This document shows, piece by piece, positions 9,804 to 19,523 of a stretch of 64,000 bases of DNA; position 1 is the stretch's first letter, and every line of letters starts with the position of its first letter. Under the pieces are notes generated by a model that ran no database searches, was not told where the DNA came from, and was given only the letters and a program-made list of their open reading frames with translations. The DNA comes from Colwellia sp. C2M11. Its GTDB lineage: Bacteria; Pseudomonadota; Gammaproteobacteria; Enterobacterales; Alteromonadaceae. A program made the translations under genes and the position numbers. The DNA is taken from contig NZ_JAHKQD010000004.1 of the NCBI RefSeq assembly GCF_018860915.1, forward strand, positions 48,339-112,338, in the 5' to 3' direction.

Positions 9804-10934
9804 TTAAACTTTTTCTCCAGCAATCCAAGTAGATAAAACAGTGAAATCTTCTTTTAAAACAACCATATCTGCCTGCATCCCTACCTTTAACTCTCCACGA
9901 ATAATATTTTGATTTTCATACAAGTATTGTGCTGGATATAAACTCGCCATACGTATTGATTCACCTAGAGGAATATTCAAACCTAAATGTGTATTTTTTA
10001 CTGCTGTAGCCATATCTAAAGATGAGCCTGCTAATTCACCTGTGGTTGACGTTAACTTGCCCTTGTCTACATAAACCGTTCTGTCATATAAAGGGAATTC
10101 TGTCATATTAGTTCCAACAGGTGGCATTGCATCTGTGACTAAAAATATTCCTCCGGCAGGTTTAGTTTTAATCGCTAACTTACAACTTGCATAATCAACA
10201 TGATGACCATCAACAATTAAACCACATTGAGTATTATCATTTAACAAGGCGCAACCCACGACTCCTGGCTCTCGACCTTGTAATGGTGACATAGCATTAA
10301 ACAAATGCGTAAAACCAGTTGCGCCAGCATCAACCGCTTTTTGCGCTGTACAAAAGTCTGCATTAGTGTGTCCTAAACAAACTTTAATACCTAGTTCAAC
10401 CATGCGCGCTATATCTTTTGCAGAAACAGTCTCTGGGGCTAAAGTAACCATCACTTGCCCCATGTCTTTTCGTGATAATATTTGCCATTCAGCATCAGAA
10501 ATTGGACGAATAAGGTCACCACTGTGAGTGCCTTTTTTGGCTAAGGATAAATGAGGGCCTTCGAAGTGAATACCCACTATGCCTGGTATTTTCTTGGTTA
10601 TTGCTTCTGATATAGCATCAGCTGCTTGCGTCATCACGTCTACTTTGTCAGTGATTAACGTTGGCATCATTGCTGTGGTACCAAACTTTGCATGAGCTGA
10701 CATAATAATTTCAAGCTTCTCAACAGAAGGAGAGTCGTTAAATAAAGCGCCACCTCCACCATTAACTTGTAAATCAATGAACCCTGGCACAACTAAATCT
10801 GATGCTACAATATCTACATCATTAATATTTTGATCTATCGCGCTAATAACACCATTAGTAATGGTTAATACTTGATCATCAATAAATTGCTGACCATCAA
10901 ATAAACGTTTGGCGTGAAATCTAAGTTGTGTCAT
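9804..10934 (-). CDS. nagA: NagA, N-acetylglucosamine-6-phosphate deacetylase
   Basis: This 376-residue member of the amidohydrolase superfamily has the family landmarks PGFIDLQVNGGGG near residues 50-62, the metal ligand Glu in HFEGPHL, LGHTNAD, FTHLFNAM, IVDGHHVDY and the catalytic Asp in LVTDAMPPVG. It converts GlcNAc-6-P to glucosamine-6-P and acetate. It follows nagK by 64 nt. The next enzyme, a glucosamine-6-P deaminase (NagB or NagB-II), is not encoded in the window. Confidence 0.95.
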   Translation of the reverse strand: MTQLRFHAKRLFDGQQFIDDQVLTITNGVISAIDQNINDVDIVASDLVVPGFIDLQVNGGGGALFNDSPSVEKLEIIMSAHAKFGTTAMMPTLITDKVDVMTQAADAISEAITKKIPGIVGIHFEGPHLSLAKKGTHSGDLIRPISDAEWQILSRKDMGQVMVTLAPETVSAKDIARMVELGIKVCLGHTNADFCTAQKAVDAGATGFTHLFNAMSPLQGREPGVVGCALLNDNTQCGLIVDGHHVDYASCKLAIKTKPAGGIFLVTDAMPPVGTNMTEFPLYDRTVYVDKGKLTSTTGELAGSSLDMATAVKNTHLGLNIPLGESIRMASLYPAQYLYENQNIIRGELKVGMQADMVVLKEDFTVLSTWIAGEKV

Positions 10935-10998
10935 TTAATGTTAATCCTTAAATATTTCTAGTGTGCCTATGCTAGTTATCGACTCGTTTCTAGCTCAA

Positions 10999-11922
10999 CT
11001 ACGCACTTTGAACTACACTTAAGTTTTGTTGCATTGCTAGCTCTTTACGGGCAAACAATACAGCTCCAACTTCTGGAGGACTTAATGGCTCGGCTAATTT
11101 TTCTTGCAAATTTTTATCAAGCCAAGGTTTCAACCGTATTGTTAAACCGCCAAGCATTGATATACGCGCGGGCATTTTAGTTAATAACACACGAGCAATA
11201 CTATTAATGTATTCGGCACCCTCTGTGACAATTGCAATAGCAATATTATCGCCCTGCTCTGCAGCATCAAACACTAAATTTGCTAGTTGAGCAAAATAAG
11301 TTGCTTTTTTTCCCGCTACTTTTTCAACGATAGATGTCGCATCAGCACAATGTAATTTTGCTAATAACACATCATTCATTATTGAATATTCAGCAATACC
11401 ATCAAGAGAAAGTAATACTTGCTTCACTGCTTGTAACCCAAACCAAGCACCACTACCAATGTCACCTTGAGGAAAACCATGCCCACCAATGATAACTTCT
11501 TGGTCATCAATACATGAAAATCCACAAGAGCCTGTACCTGAAATGATGACCGCACCATTACTACTATGATGAGCACCTAAACAAGCAATAAGTAAATCGT
11601 GCGCTAAAAATAAGCCTTTAAATGGGCTTTGCCATTCTTGCATTTGCTTAAACTGAATAGGTAAATTAACCCCTGCTAAACCAACGCCAGCATAAATTTC
11701 GCTTAAGTTAATATGTGTTAATCCTGCATCTTTTAATGCCAACAGTGCAGACTCTGTAATTGAATCAGTTGCTTGCCCTATTCCATGTAGAGGGTTGCCT
11801 GGTCCAGAAATTCCTGTTCCCAGAATTTCATTGTTTTCATTCATTACAATGGCTTTACACTTGCTTCCACCACCGTCTATTCCTAGAAATAGCGCTTTGT
11901 TATTGTCACAGCTTGTGAGCAT
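10999..11922 (-). CDS. nagK: NagK, N-acetylglucosamine kinase (BadF/BcrA ATPase fold)
   Basis: This 307-residue protein has the phosphate-1 loop GIDGGGSKCKA (14-24), the catalytic-type Asp in LAHDLLIACLGAH (D109), the second phosphate loop GTGSCG (129-134) and the adenosine motif SMLGGL near the C-terminus. This is the BadF/BadG/BcrA/BcrD-type GlcNAc kinase of Shewanella-like GlcNAc pathways, phosphorylating imported GlcNAc at O6. It is the first gene of the nag operon, with a NagR-type palindrome 126 bp upstream. A clear paralogue lies at 38652-39542. Confidence 0.9.
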   Translation of the reverse strand: MLTSCDNNKALFLGIDGGGSKCKAIVMNENNEILGTGISGPGNPLHGIGQATDSITESALLALKDAGLTHINLSEIYAGVGLAGVNLPIQFKQMQEWQSPFKGLFLAHDLLIACLGAHHSSNGAVIISGTGSCGFSCIDDQEVIIGGHGFPQGDIGSGAWFGLQAVKQVLLSLDGIAEYSIMNDVLLAKLHCADATSIVEKVAGKKATYFAQLANLVFDAAEQGDNIAIAIVTEGAEYINSIARVLLTKMPARISMLGGLTIRLKPWLDKNLQEKLAEPLSPPEVGAVLFARKELAMQQNLSVVQSA

Positions 11923-12047
11923 ACTAACCTCAAAATTTTTCTCAATTATTCAATATCTTGCTTTCGTATTGTTAGTGCTACTTCTAATAAATAAGCAATA
12001 TAAAAAGAATTAAATTAAATTGATTTATTCATTTATCTTACCTTTAG

Positions 12048-12063
12048 ATGACAGCGTTGTCAT
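12048..12063. promoter_or_regulatory. NagR-type (LacI family) operator upstream of nagK
   Basis: ATGACAGCGTTGTCAT is a 16-bp palindrome with one mismatch and a central CG, the form of a LacI-family site. Two more copies precede the TBDT at 15136. The NagR regulators of Alteromonadales are known to bind TGACA-type palindromes of this kind; the regulator gene is not in the window. Confidence 0.8.
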
Positions 12064-12160
12064 TTATTTTTTCATTAATTATTAATATTTACCAATATTT
12101 TAGTTAACGGAAAAACATAACATCTTGATATTAAAGGAAATATAAAGAATTAATTATCAA

Positions 12161-12193
12161 TAAAGACGAAAAGATTATTGTTTTTCATCTTTA
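12161..12193 (-). terminator. Hairpin terminator after the GH20 hexosaminidase
   Basis: Arms 12161-12172 and 12182-12193 (TAAAGACGAAAA with TTTTCATCTTTA) pair over 12 bp with one C-A mismatch, 19 nt after the stop. The following T run is poor. Confidence 0.5.
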
Positions 12194-12211
12194 TCGATAA
12201 TATAAAAATCA

Positions 12212-14902
12212 TTACTTAGTAACTTTAGTAATGCGCCCTGTTCTTAAACCATTAATAGCACGACTACGAACAGATACCGCCCCAGTTACTTTAACTGGTG
12301 CTGTATACGTGTGCCAAATTGACGGTCCACTTTCAGTATTATTTATTTGATATTCAATAGTAAGCCCTGGAAAAGCGATATTAGCTTTTAGTACCCCATC
12401 TTCAATTACAGCACCTACTGTTGGCAAGCGATAATCTACTCCAGCTAACTCTAACTTAGGAAGCTCTTTTTGACCTAAAACTTGTGCAAATAAACGCCAG
12501 TCATCATCTCGAGATTTTTTCATATCTGTTGTAAATAAGCCTGTCGTTTGACTGTATATAGCGCCATCATAATTATATGGTATTGCCCAGCTAGGTAGAT
12601 GCCAAGCGCGTTCTGCTAAAGCGATTAAACGTGGATATATTTTATGTTCTGCAACTTCATCACTACGTGTATTTTCACTCCAAAGTTGACCTTGAATGCC
12701 TAAAAAGGTTTGTCCTTTAGCTAGTGTCGACTTGGTATCATCAGCAACATAACTATTGTCTTCTCTGTCCAACCAAAACTCTGCATGAGCTGGTAAGTTA
12801 TCAGGCATAAATTGAAAAACTTTCTCTGTGTTGGTATGACGAGATGCCCAGTAATAACCGTGTTCTTTTGGATCAGCCTCATATGGAAAGTCAAAATATA
12901 AAACATCAGGAGAAGAAAGCACGACTTGCCAATCACGGTTTGCTAAAGCATGTACTTTTTTATGCCCTTCCCAAAAAAGCACATCCCAAGAATTAGCTTG
13001 TACTATAGCAGGCATATTTTCCTTACGGGTATGTTCCATCCCGTCACTCCAACCTGCTACTTCAATATCAAGACTTAATAAAATACCAGCAACTCGTTCA
13101 ATAAAGTAAGCGCCAAGATCACTCATCTTTGAAACGCCTTGGTCATTTTTTGCCACAAACGCTTTACATGCAGGCGATTCAAGCCATGCACCTGCAGTTT
13201 CATCAGCACCAATATGGTAACGAGTTAATGGTTGTCCAGCCTCACTATGAATTTGTTTTACTTGCGTCATTACTTCCAATATAAAATCGTATGTCGATTC
13301 AAGACAAACATTAAGCGTATTATCATTATAAAACTGCACTGACGAATATTCCGTCTTATCTTCGAAGTCATCAAGCAAGAATTGTGTTGCTTTTTCAGTT
13401 TCCTCAAGTGCCTGATACTTATTATATCGAGCAGCCATAGCCTTCATCGCCGCACGTGAATGTCCCGGCATATCTAGTGAAGGAATTACTTGAATATGTC
13501 TTGCCGTCGCTGCTTTTAAAATCTCTTGATAATCACTTACACTATAAAAACCATTAATCGATGACTCACTATCTACACCAGCACCTAACTGCGATATCAA
13601 ACATGTTTGCTCTTGTGTATCGAAACAGCGTTTACTTGATAGCTCAGTAAGTTCAGGTAAACTTGGAATTTCTAGACGCCAACCTTCATCATCCCCAAGG
13701 TGTAAATGTAGTTTATTTAACTTATAAGCCGCCATTTGATCTAATAACGTTAGAATAAATTCTTTAGAATGGAAGTTACGTGCAACATCAACCAACATAC
13801 CTCGAAAAGCATAATGTGGCTCATCATCTACTTCAACAACAGGCAAGGTTTTATGCCCTATGGTATACAAGCTTGCAAGTGACTGTAAGCCATTAAAAAC
13901 ACCATTCTCATCAACACCAATGATACTAATTTCTTTGCTATTAACAGATAGTTTATAGCTACCGATTGCTTTAGTATTATCTGGCTCCACTTTTAATGTA
14001 ACAGGGTAGCCCTGATTGTTTTGCTTAAGACCTAGCATTGATAAATGCTTTAACGCCGCATTCACTGCCTTAGGGACTACATTTAAATAATCAACATTAA
14101 TTCCTTCAGCCACATTAACCAAAGTATTGTTTTCATCAAAGCGAACTGATTTAGGTGTTGGTATGATTGCTTGAGAAATTGTCGGCAGCTCTTCCGCTAA
14201 ATCAGCGACTCCTTGAGCATTACGCTTATATAAACTTTGGCTTGTTAACCATCGTGTGTTATCACCACTGCTGCGTTTAAATTGAGTAATTTCATCGGTA
14301 AAAGGCACAATAAAAGGTAATACTTCTAATTTAGTTTCTTGGTCTGTTATCGGTTTAGTACTGGTAATGACTCTAGCTTGTAAACCTAACGACGTAACCA
14401 GATAATTTGGTAGCGCATCGGTTTCTGATAGCATCCAGAAATTAGCTCTAAAAGTTACTTTTTTCGTTTCATTAGCTTTAAAGCCTGAAAAATTGTTTAA
14501 CAAAGTAATTTTATGTAAATCACCATTTATATGCGTAACACTAAACTCATCACTTATCGATGATTGGACCGGAGAAATCTGACTGAAATAGATCGACCAT
14601 CCTTTAGTATCGATAGGCTCTTTTGCAGTAAAACTTAACTCTACTTCAAAACAGGCACCATCACTAACATTAGCATCACAATATTGTGTTGGCACATTAC
14701 TGATCACTCGGTATTTGACGTCAAGATTGTTGGCAATATTATCAATATCGCTTTGTTTAGCGTCGGGTAATGCTTTGGGCACAACAGATTCTATAGTCTG
14801 ATTTGGTTTTTGGTTACTATTTTCACAACCTAAAAGAAATAAGCTCAATGACAAAGCAACAAATGTTGATAAACGCATCTTTGGTAGTGTTTTTTGATTC
14901 AT
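12212..14902 (-). CDS. Exported beta-N-acetylhexosaminidase lipoprotein (GH20)
   Basis: The protein has 896 residues from the ATG at 14902. An ATG 33 nt further upstream has no ribosome binding site, whereas this one follows GGATTAGAAAC and directly begins a lipoprotein signal peptide (lipobox LLGC). An N-terminal chitobiase-type carbohydrate-binding domain (about 50-200) is followed by a GH20b domain (about 245-370), then the catalytic barrel with HIGADE carrying the Asp-Glu pair, and a C-terminal CHB_HEX_C-like domain. It removes terminal GlcNAc from chitooligosaccharides at the cell surface or in the periplasm. It is transcribed toward nagKAP. Confidence 0.93.
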   Translation of the reverse strand: MNQKTLPKMRLSTFVALSLSLFLLGCENSNQKPNQTIESVVPKALPDAKQSDIDNIANNLDVKYRVISNVPTQYCDANVSDGACFEVELSFTAKEPIDTKGWSIYFSQISPVQSSISDEFSVTHINGDLHKITLLNNFSGFKANETKKVTFRANFWMLSETDALPNYLVTSLGLQARVITSTKPITDQETKLEVLPFIVPFTDEITQFKRSSGDNTRWLTSQSLYKRNAQGVADLAEELPTISQAIIPTPKSVRFDENNTLVNVAEGINVDYLNVVPKAVNAALKHLSMLGLKQNNQGYPVTLKVEPDNTKAIGSYKLSVNSKEISIIGVDENGVFNGLQSLASLYTIGHKTLPVVEVDDEPHYAFRGMLVDVARNFHSKEFILTLLDQMAAYKLNKLHLHLGDDEGWRLEIPSLPELTELSSKRCFDTQEQTCLISQLGAGVDSESSINGFYSVSDYQEILKAATARHIQVIPSLDMPGHSRAAMKAMAARYNKYQALEETEKATQFLLDDFEDKTEYSSVQFYNDNTLNVCLESTYDFILEVMTQVKQIHSEAGQPLTRYHIGADETAGAWLESPACKAFVAKNDQGVSKMSDLGAYFIERVAGILLSLDIEVAGWSDGMEHTRKENMPAIVQANSWDVLFWEGHKKVHALANRDWQVVLSSPDVLYFDFPYEADPKEHGYYWASRHTNTEKVFQFMPDNLPAHAEFWLDREDNSYVADDTKSTLAKGQTFLGIQGQLWSENTRSDEVAEHKIYPRLIALAERAWHLPSWAIPYNYDGAIYSQTTGLFTTDMKKSRDDDWRLFAQVLGQKELPKLELAGVDYRLPTVGAVIEDGVLKANIAFPGLTIEYQINNTESGPSIWHTYTAPVKVTGAVSVRSRAINGLRTGRITKVTK

Positions 14903-15082
14903 GTTTCTAATCCATAAAATTTGTTTGATGCTCATTACAATGATGTACTAGATAAATACTAACTTACTACTCTACAATAAATGTTCACTATTAGAATAAA
15001 GTAACTTAATTCAAATAGTCGACGGCATTTATTTGCCAAGAGTATGAAAGATAAGTAAACAAAGTAACGTCATTAAATAATG

Positions 15083-15103
15083 AAAAACCCAGCATTTGCT
15101 GGG
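15083..15103 (-). terminator. Terminator of the GlcNAc-locus TonB receptor
   Basis: Stem CCCAGC (15088-15093) with GCTGGG (15098-15103) has a 4-nt loop. Read leftward it ends in a run of five T, 33 nt after the receptor stop. It isolates the receptor from the hexosaminidase gene. Confidence 0.88.
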
Positions 15104-15135
15104 CTTTCGCAATATTAACTAATATTAGCTACTTA

Positions 15136-17745
15136 TTAAAAGCGTATGCTAACACCCACTTTATAACGAGCTTCACCTTCAAAACTCCAAGCAGGGTAAC
15201 CCGCTTTAAATTCATCAGTAACACTAGCATCTAAACTCGCAACACCAATTTGAATACTGTCTTCTTCGGTAATGTTAACCGCTTCAAAAGTAATATCGAT
15301 ATAGTCGGTTGCTGCATAAGAGCCACTAAAATCTAAAGAACCGTAATCTTGATGCTCTCTGTTACCGTAAAAACCAGGTAATTCACGCATCATGTACTCA
15401 GAACGCCAGTTATAAGCAATACGTGCAGAGAAGTCATCATTTTCATAAAAACCAACTAAGTTAACAGTATGCTTAGACGAGTCAGAAAAAACACTCACTT
15501 CATCAGGGTAGTTTTCACCTGGAGATTCTGCATCGGCATAAGTGTAGTTAACTGAATAACCATAACCATTATCAAAGGCATCTTGAATTTGAACTTCGAT
15601 CCCTTCAATTGAACCACCAGCACCGTTAACAGACTTACTTACCGTCCAACAGTCACCGTCAGCACCACCACAATTAAGACCGATAGCAGCAGAGTCATTA
15701 TCAACAATGCCGATTGAGTTATTAAGTGTTTGCTGCGATGAAATAAATGAGCTTACTTCTTTAGTAAAGTAAGTAGCACTTAACATAGCATCATCACTGA
15801 AATACCATTCAATACCAATATCAGCTTGGAATGCTTTGAAAGGGCTTAAACTAACGTTACCTGTATTTTGAACTTCATTAGCTGCTATACCATCGTGATA
15901 ACCAGTTAACGCTTGTGTAGCAAACATATCTGAATAGTTTGGACGAGAGATAACTTGTGCTGCTGATGTACGTAAAATGATATTGTCTGCTAAATCCATT
16001 ACTACATTAATACTTGGTAATAACTCATTATAACTTGCAGATTCGTTTGTTAAATTAGTATCACGAACACCTGTAGAGCTAAGTGCATAATGATCAGATG
16101 AAGCATCTGTTGTAATATAACGTAGACCTAAGTTACCTCGAATACCATCGGTACTAAAATCAGCCATTGCATATATTGCAACATTTTCTTCATCCACTGT
16201 TCCGTATCCTGCTCTATCTTCTTCATAACCAGTAATAAAAGACTTAGAGTCACTTAACATAGCTGATAAATTTGGCGCGGGTAGTGTAAAACCTGCACCC
16301 GCAGAAATGGTACCTGAATAAAATGCAGAAGCATCTTGTCCTGTAATATCAGGAGCAATAGCGGCAAACGTTTGTTGTTTAACGCTATGATCTGCATAAC
16401 GGAAACCTGTTTTTATCGAAGAGATAACACCCAGTTCAACAGGGACTTCTAAATCTAAATTTAAATACGTTTCTTCGTCAGAGTTCGGTTGTGTTTTAAG
16501 TGCCCAACTTGCCGAGGCTAAATCGCCTTGAAAATCATCAGCAGTAAAACTATTTCTAGCGATATCAATAGCAATCACTTTACCTGTTGCGTCATATGTA
16601 CCAGCATAATCTTCAGCAGTACCTAACCATGTACCATAGTTTGCTGTTAAATCAGTACCACCTTCAGCTTTGGTAGAACCAACACGACCAGATAGCGTGT
16701 AGGCATCCGCTTCATATTTAAAATCAAGATCAACAGTTTCAGAAGTCATGCCTGTTTCACGTGCCCAAGTTTGTGCCCAACCTGAGTCAGCACCGGTACC
16801 TGGTCGACGATAAAAAGTACATGCGCCAGCAGCATTTGTTTGCTCACAAGCTGCATTTTTATCATCAGGAAACATGGTAAATACAGAGGTATTAGCATTA
16901 TCAGCTTCTAAGTCTAATGACATTATATTTAAACCAAACTCTAAATTGTCCGTTGGTCTATATTGAAAAGCTACGTTTACCGCTGTACGTTCACGTTCTT
17001 GTTGGAAAGTTGTTGGAACAATTTCTCCCCAACCTAGTAACGACTCTATGCCATTACGTTGATAGTCAGTTTCAGAATAAGAAGCCGCAACTAAAACACC
17101 AAATGATTCATCATCATTTTTCCAGCTGTATAAACCAGATAGTTCAGGGTCAAGAGCTTCAGAAACCGTTCCGTAGTCACCTTTAATACTTAAAAAAGCT
17201 GTATTTGAGTCTAAATCTAGTGGTTTACGGGTTTTAACGATCACCGTACCACCAATACCACCTTCAACTAAATCAGCTTGAGAGGACTTATAAACTTCTA
17301 GACCACCAACAATTTCAGAAGGAAGCATAGAGTAATTGAAACTACGGTCAATCGCTTGTTGATCATACCAACCAGTAGATGCAACTGAGTGGCCATTTAA
17401 TAAAGTACGTGTTAACTGTGCTGAGGCTCCACGAATAGAGACTTGCTGACCTTGGCCAAACTGACGGGACACTGCTACCCCTGGAATTCGAGCTAAAGAC
17501 TCACCAACATCGCTATCTGGAAATTTACCAACATCTTCTGCTGATACAACATCAACTACGGCGTCAGAAAAACGTTTACCGTTTAATGATGCTTTTAATG
17601 AACCACGAATACCAGTTACTTTAATTACTTCCATTTCTTTATCTGTAACTTCTTCTGCAGCCATTACCATTGGTGCAGTACCACTAGCTAAGATTAAAGC
17701 GATTGAACTAGCTAACACGCCTTTTTTAAATATTTTAGATGACAT
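15136..17745 (-). CDS. TonB-dependent receptor, probable chitooligosaccharide/GlcNAc transporter
   Basis: This 869-residue outer-membrane protein has a signal peptide (cleavage near MAAEE), then a TonB-box-like EVIKVTGIRGSLK, the plug domain with IPGVAVSRQFGQGQQVSIRGAS and GGIGGTVIVKTRKPLDL, and a 22-strand barrel ending in the terminal Phe of YKVGVSIRF. This is the TIGR01782-type (Xanthomonas-like) carbohydrate TBDT. Two NagR-type operators 154-190 bp upstream tie it to GlcNAc or chitin use, so chitooligosaccharides are the likely ligand. Confidence 0.88.
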   Translation of the reverse strand: MSSKIFKKGVLASSIALILASGTAPMVMAAEEVTDKEMEVIKVTGIRGSLKASLNGKRFSDAVVDVVSAEDVGKFPDSDVGESLARIPGVAVSRQFGQGQQVSIRGASAQLTRTLLNGHSVASTGWYDQQAIDRSFNYSMLPSEIVGGLEVYKSSQADLVEGGIGGTVIVKTRKPLDLDSNTAFLSIKGDYGTVSEALDPELSGLYSWKNDDESFGVLVAASYSETDYQRNGIESLLGWGEIVPTTFQQERERTAVNVAFQYRPTDNLEFGLNIMSLDLEADNANTSVFTMFPDDKNAACEQTNAAGACTFYRRPGTGADSGWAQTWARETGMTSETVDLDFKYEADAYTLSGRVGSTKAEGGTDLTANYGTWLGTAEDYAGTYDATGKVIAIDIARNSFTADDFQGDLASASWALKTQPNSDEETYLNLDLEVPVELGVISSIKTGFRYADHSVKQQTFAAIAPDITGQDASAFYSGTISAGAGFTLPAPNLSAMLSDSKSFITGYEEDRAGYGTVDEENVAIYAMADFSTDGIRGNLGLRYITTDASSDHYALSSTGVRDTNLTNESASYNELLPSINVVMDLADNIILRTSAAQVISRPNYSDMFATQALTGYHDGIAANEVQNTGNVSLSPFKAFQADIGIEWYFSDDAMLSATYFTKEVSSFISSQQTLNNSIGIVDNDSAAIGLNCGGADGDCWTVSKSVNGAGGSIEGIEVQIQDAFDNGYGYSVNYTYADAESPGENYPDEVSVFSDSSKHTVNLVGFYENDDFSARIAYNWRSEYMMRELPGFYGNREHQDYGSLDFSGSYAATDYIDITFEAVNITEEDSIQIGVASLDASVTDEFKAGYPAWSFEGEARYKVGVSIRF

Positions 17746-17898
17746 AGATTTCCCTTACTCATTTTTGTTTTATTTAATTAATTTCAATTTTCTTGTATCA
17801 GCGAACTATTGATAAATTTCACAAGCTTATCTGAAATAAACTATATCGAAGCTCTCTATCTTTTTAATACAGTAATATAAATATTTTATTTTCATATT

Positions 17899-17935
17899 AC
17901 GACAGCGCTGTCATAAATCATGACAACGCTGTCAT
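17899..17935. promoter_or_regulatory. Tandem NagR-type operators upstream of the TonB receptor
   Basis: ACGACAGCGCTGTCAT (17899-17914) and ATGACAACGCTGTCAT (17920-17935) are both near-perfect 16-bp palindromes with a central CG. Their centres are 21 bp apart, two helical turns, so two dimers could bind on the same face. The same word occurs upstream of nagK. Confidence 0.82.
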
Positions 17936-18172
17936 AAGGCGACTAAAACCATAACGCTTATTTTTAAATTTAGCTAGTCAAATTCTAAAAATAATTTAAT
18001 TTAAAATGTATTATTTTCTTAAGTGATTGAAATAAAGTAATTTAAATTTTGATTTAATGTAGCTAAATTCAACTTTTAATTATCATAAATACGTCATAAT
18101 TTTAACACAGAGTGAAATTTATCGTTAAATTATATGATTTGAATAGAAATAATAGCGCAATTTACCAATAAA

Positions 18173-18198
18173 AAAGGCGAACAAAATTGTTCGCCTTT
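18173..18198 (-). terminator. Strong terminator of the amidohydrolase operon
   Basis: A perfect 12-bp inverted repeat, AAAGGCGAACAA (18173-18184) and TTGTTCGCCTTT (18187-18198), is followed leftward by a T-rich stretch, 20 nt after the stop at 18218. Confidence 0.9.
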
Positions 18199-18217
18199 CA
18201 TAAAAATTTAATACGTG

Positions 18218-19513
18218 TTATTGATAATAAGCTTTTGGCATATTACCCTTTTCAGTATAACGATCACGTAAAGCATCTTGACGTGATTGAGTGGAAACAG
18301 GTTTACCATTAATCCACATAAAATCTACTTTGGTGCTTAACTCCAAAGGATCACCACTCCATAATACTAAATCAGCATTTTTTCCTACTTCGATACGACC
18401 TGAGTTAAGTTTAAATACATCAGCTACATTAGCCGTAAGCGAAGCAATAGCATCAGCTTTTGGTAAGCCATTAGCAACGGCAATACCAGCATCAAAGCGT
18501 AATTGATTAATATTATGACTTTCACCTTTAGGTGCTAAAATAATCTTAACGCCTGCTTTAGCTAATATTCCCATGTTAGCTAAAGAAACGTGCAATGAGT
18601 CAAAACTACTCGGTAAATTATCAATTGAGCTTAAAATAACCGGTACGTCCGCTGCTGCTATTTCTTTGGCAACAAGTACAGCATCACTCGCACCAACCAA
18701 CACTAAATCAATACCATATTTTTTCTTCAAGGTAAGTAAAGCTAGTAAGTCAGTTGCTCTGTCAGCATAAGCTAATAATGGCTTTTCTCCCGCCAATAAA
18801 GCATTAACAACTAATTCATCACGGCTTGGCTCTTTCGCTTCTTTTTTCTCTTTCGCTGTTTGATTTTTTTGCTTCGCTAGCGCTTTTTTAGCATCAGCAA
18901 ACTTATAATCTAGCGCTTGTAACTTTTGTGCTCTAGAGCCTTTACTTTCTGAGCCTAAATAAATAATAACGGCATTTTGCTTTTCAATAATACTCGAAAA
19001 ATCACCCGATAAGTCAACAGCAAATGTTTGACCTGCAAACAGACCTTCTCCGCCAACGGGTGCCGATATATTACTCGTTATCCCACCTTTACGGGTATAA
19101 GGAATTAAAGTTGATTTAGGGTTGAATGCTAAGCTAGCGTCAAAGGTTATATCTGCCTTTTCATCCCTACCATCACGCGTTCTTGATACAGCGCCAACTT
19201 CAACTAAGCCTAAAGAATTCATGGTTCCAATAAAACCTGGGGTTAATATTCTTCCCTTGGCGTCAATGACTTCATCTGCTGCAATATTTTCAGGCGTATT
19301 CTCATTTTCATAAACTTGAGTAATGACGCCTTCATCAATAATAACAGTGGCTTGCTCTAAAATCCCTTGACTCGCTACCGTATGAACAGTGGCATTAGTA
19401 ATAGCCGTGATTTTAGCATTTACTACAGTACTCGTTAACGCTAATACGGTAAGAGATGCTGTTACTAAAGAGCTTAAAGTGAATGTTCGTTTTTTTACTT
19501 GAATATTATTCAT
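18218..19513 (-). CDS. Exported amidohydrolase-like protein lacking the N-terminal metal motif
   Basis: This 431-residue protein has a signal peptide (cleavage near VNA). It has the composite-domain beginning of COG1228-type amidohydrolases and the typical ending GRIEVGKNADLVLWSGDPLE. At the position where family members have the metal-binding HxH (GFIDxHxH), it reads GFIGTMNSLGLVEV, with no histidine. It lies 10 nt after another amidohydrolase gene that has the full motif, so the two may form a heteromeric exported enzyme with one degenerate subunit. The substrate is unknown; peptidase-like or hydantoinase-like roles are possible. Confidence 0.75.
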   Translation of the reverse strand: MNNIQVKKRTFTLSSLVTASLTVLALTSTVVNAKITAITNATVHTVASQGILEQATVIIDEGVITQVYENENTPENIAADEVIDAKGRILTPGFIGTMNSLGLVEVGAVSRTRDGRDEKADITFDASLAFNPKSTLIPYTRKGGITSNISAPVGGEGLFAGQTFAVDLSGDFSSIIEKQNAVIIYLGSESKGSRAQKLQALDYKFADAKKALAKQKNQTAKEKKEAKEPSRDELVVNALLAGEKPLLAYADRATDLLALLTLKKKYGIDLVLVGASDAVLVAKEIAAADVPVILSSIDNLPSSFDSLHVSLANMGILAKAGVKIILAPKGESHNINQLRFDAGIAVANGLPKADAIASLTANVADVFKLNSGRIEVGKNADLVLWSGDPLELSTKVDFMWINGKPVSTQSRQDALRDRYTEKGNMPKAYYQ

Positions 19514-19523
19514 TAGTTATTCC

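Larger units (their letters stand above)
17746..18217. promoter_or_regulatory. Promoter/operator region of the TonB receptor and 3' region of the amidohydrolase operon
   Basis: This 472-bp AT-rich gap without ORFs holds two NagR-type operators (17899-17935) near the receptor and a strong terminator (18173-18198) at the other end. The 240 bp between them show nothing I can identify. Confidence 0.6.
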
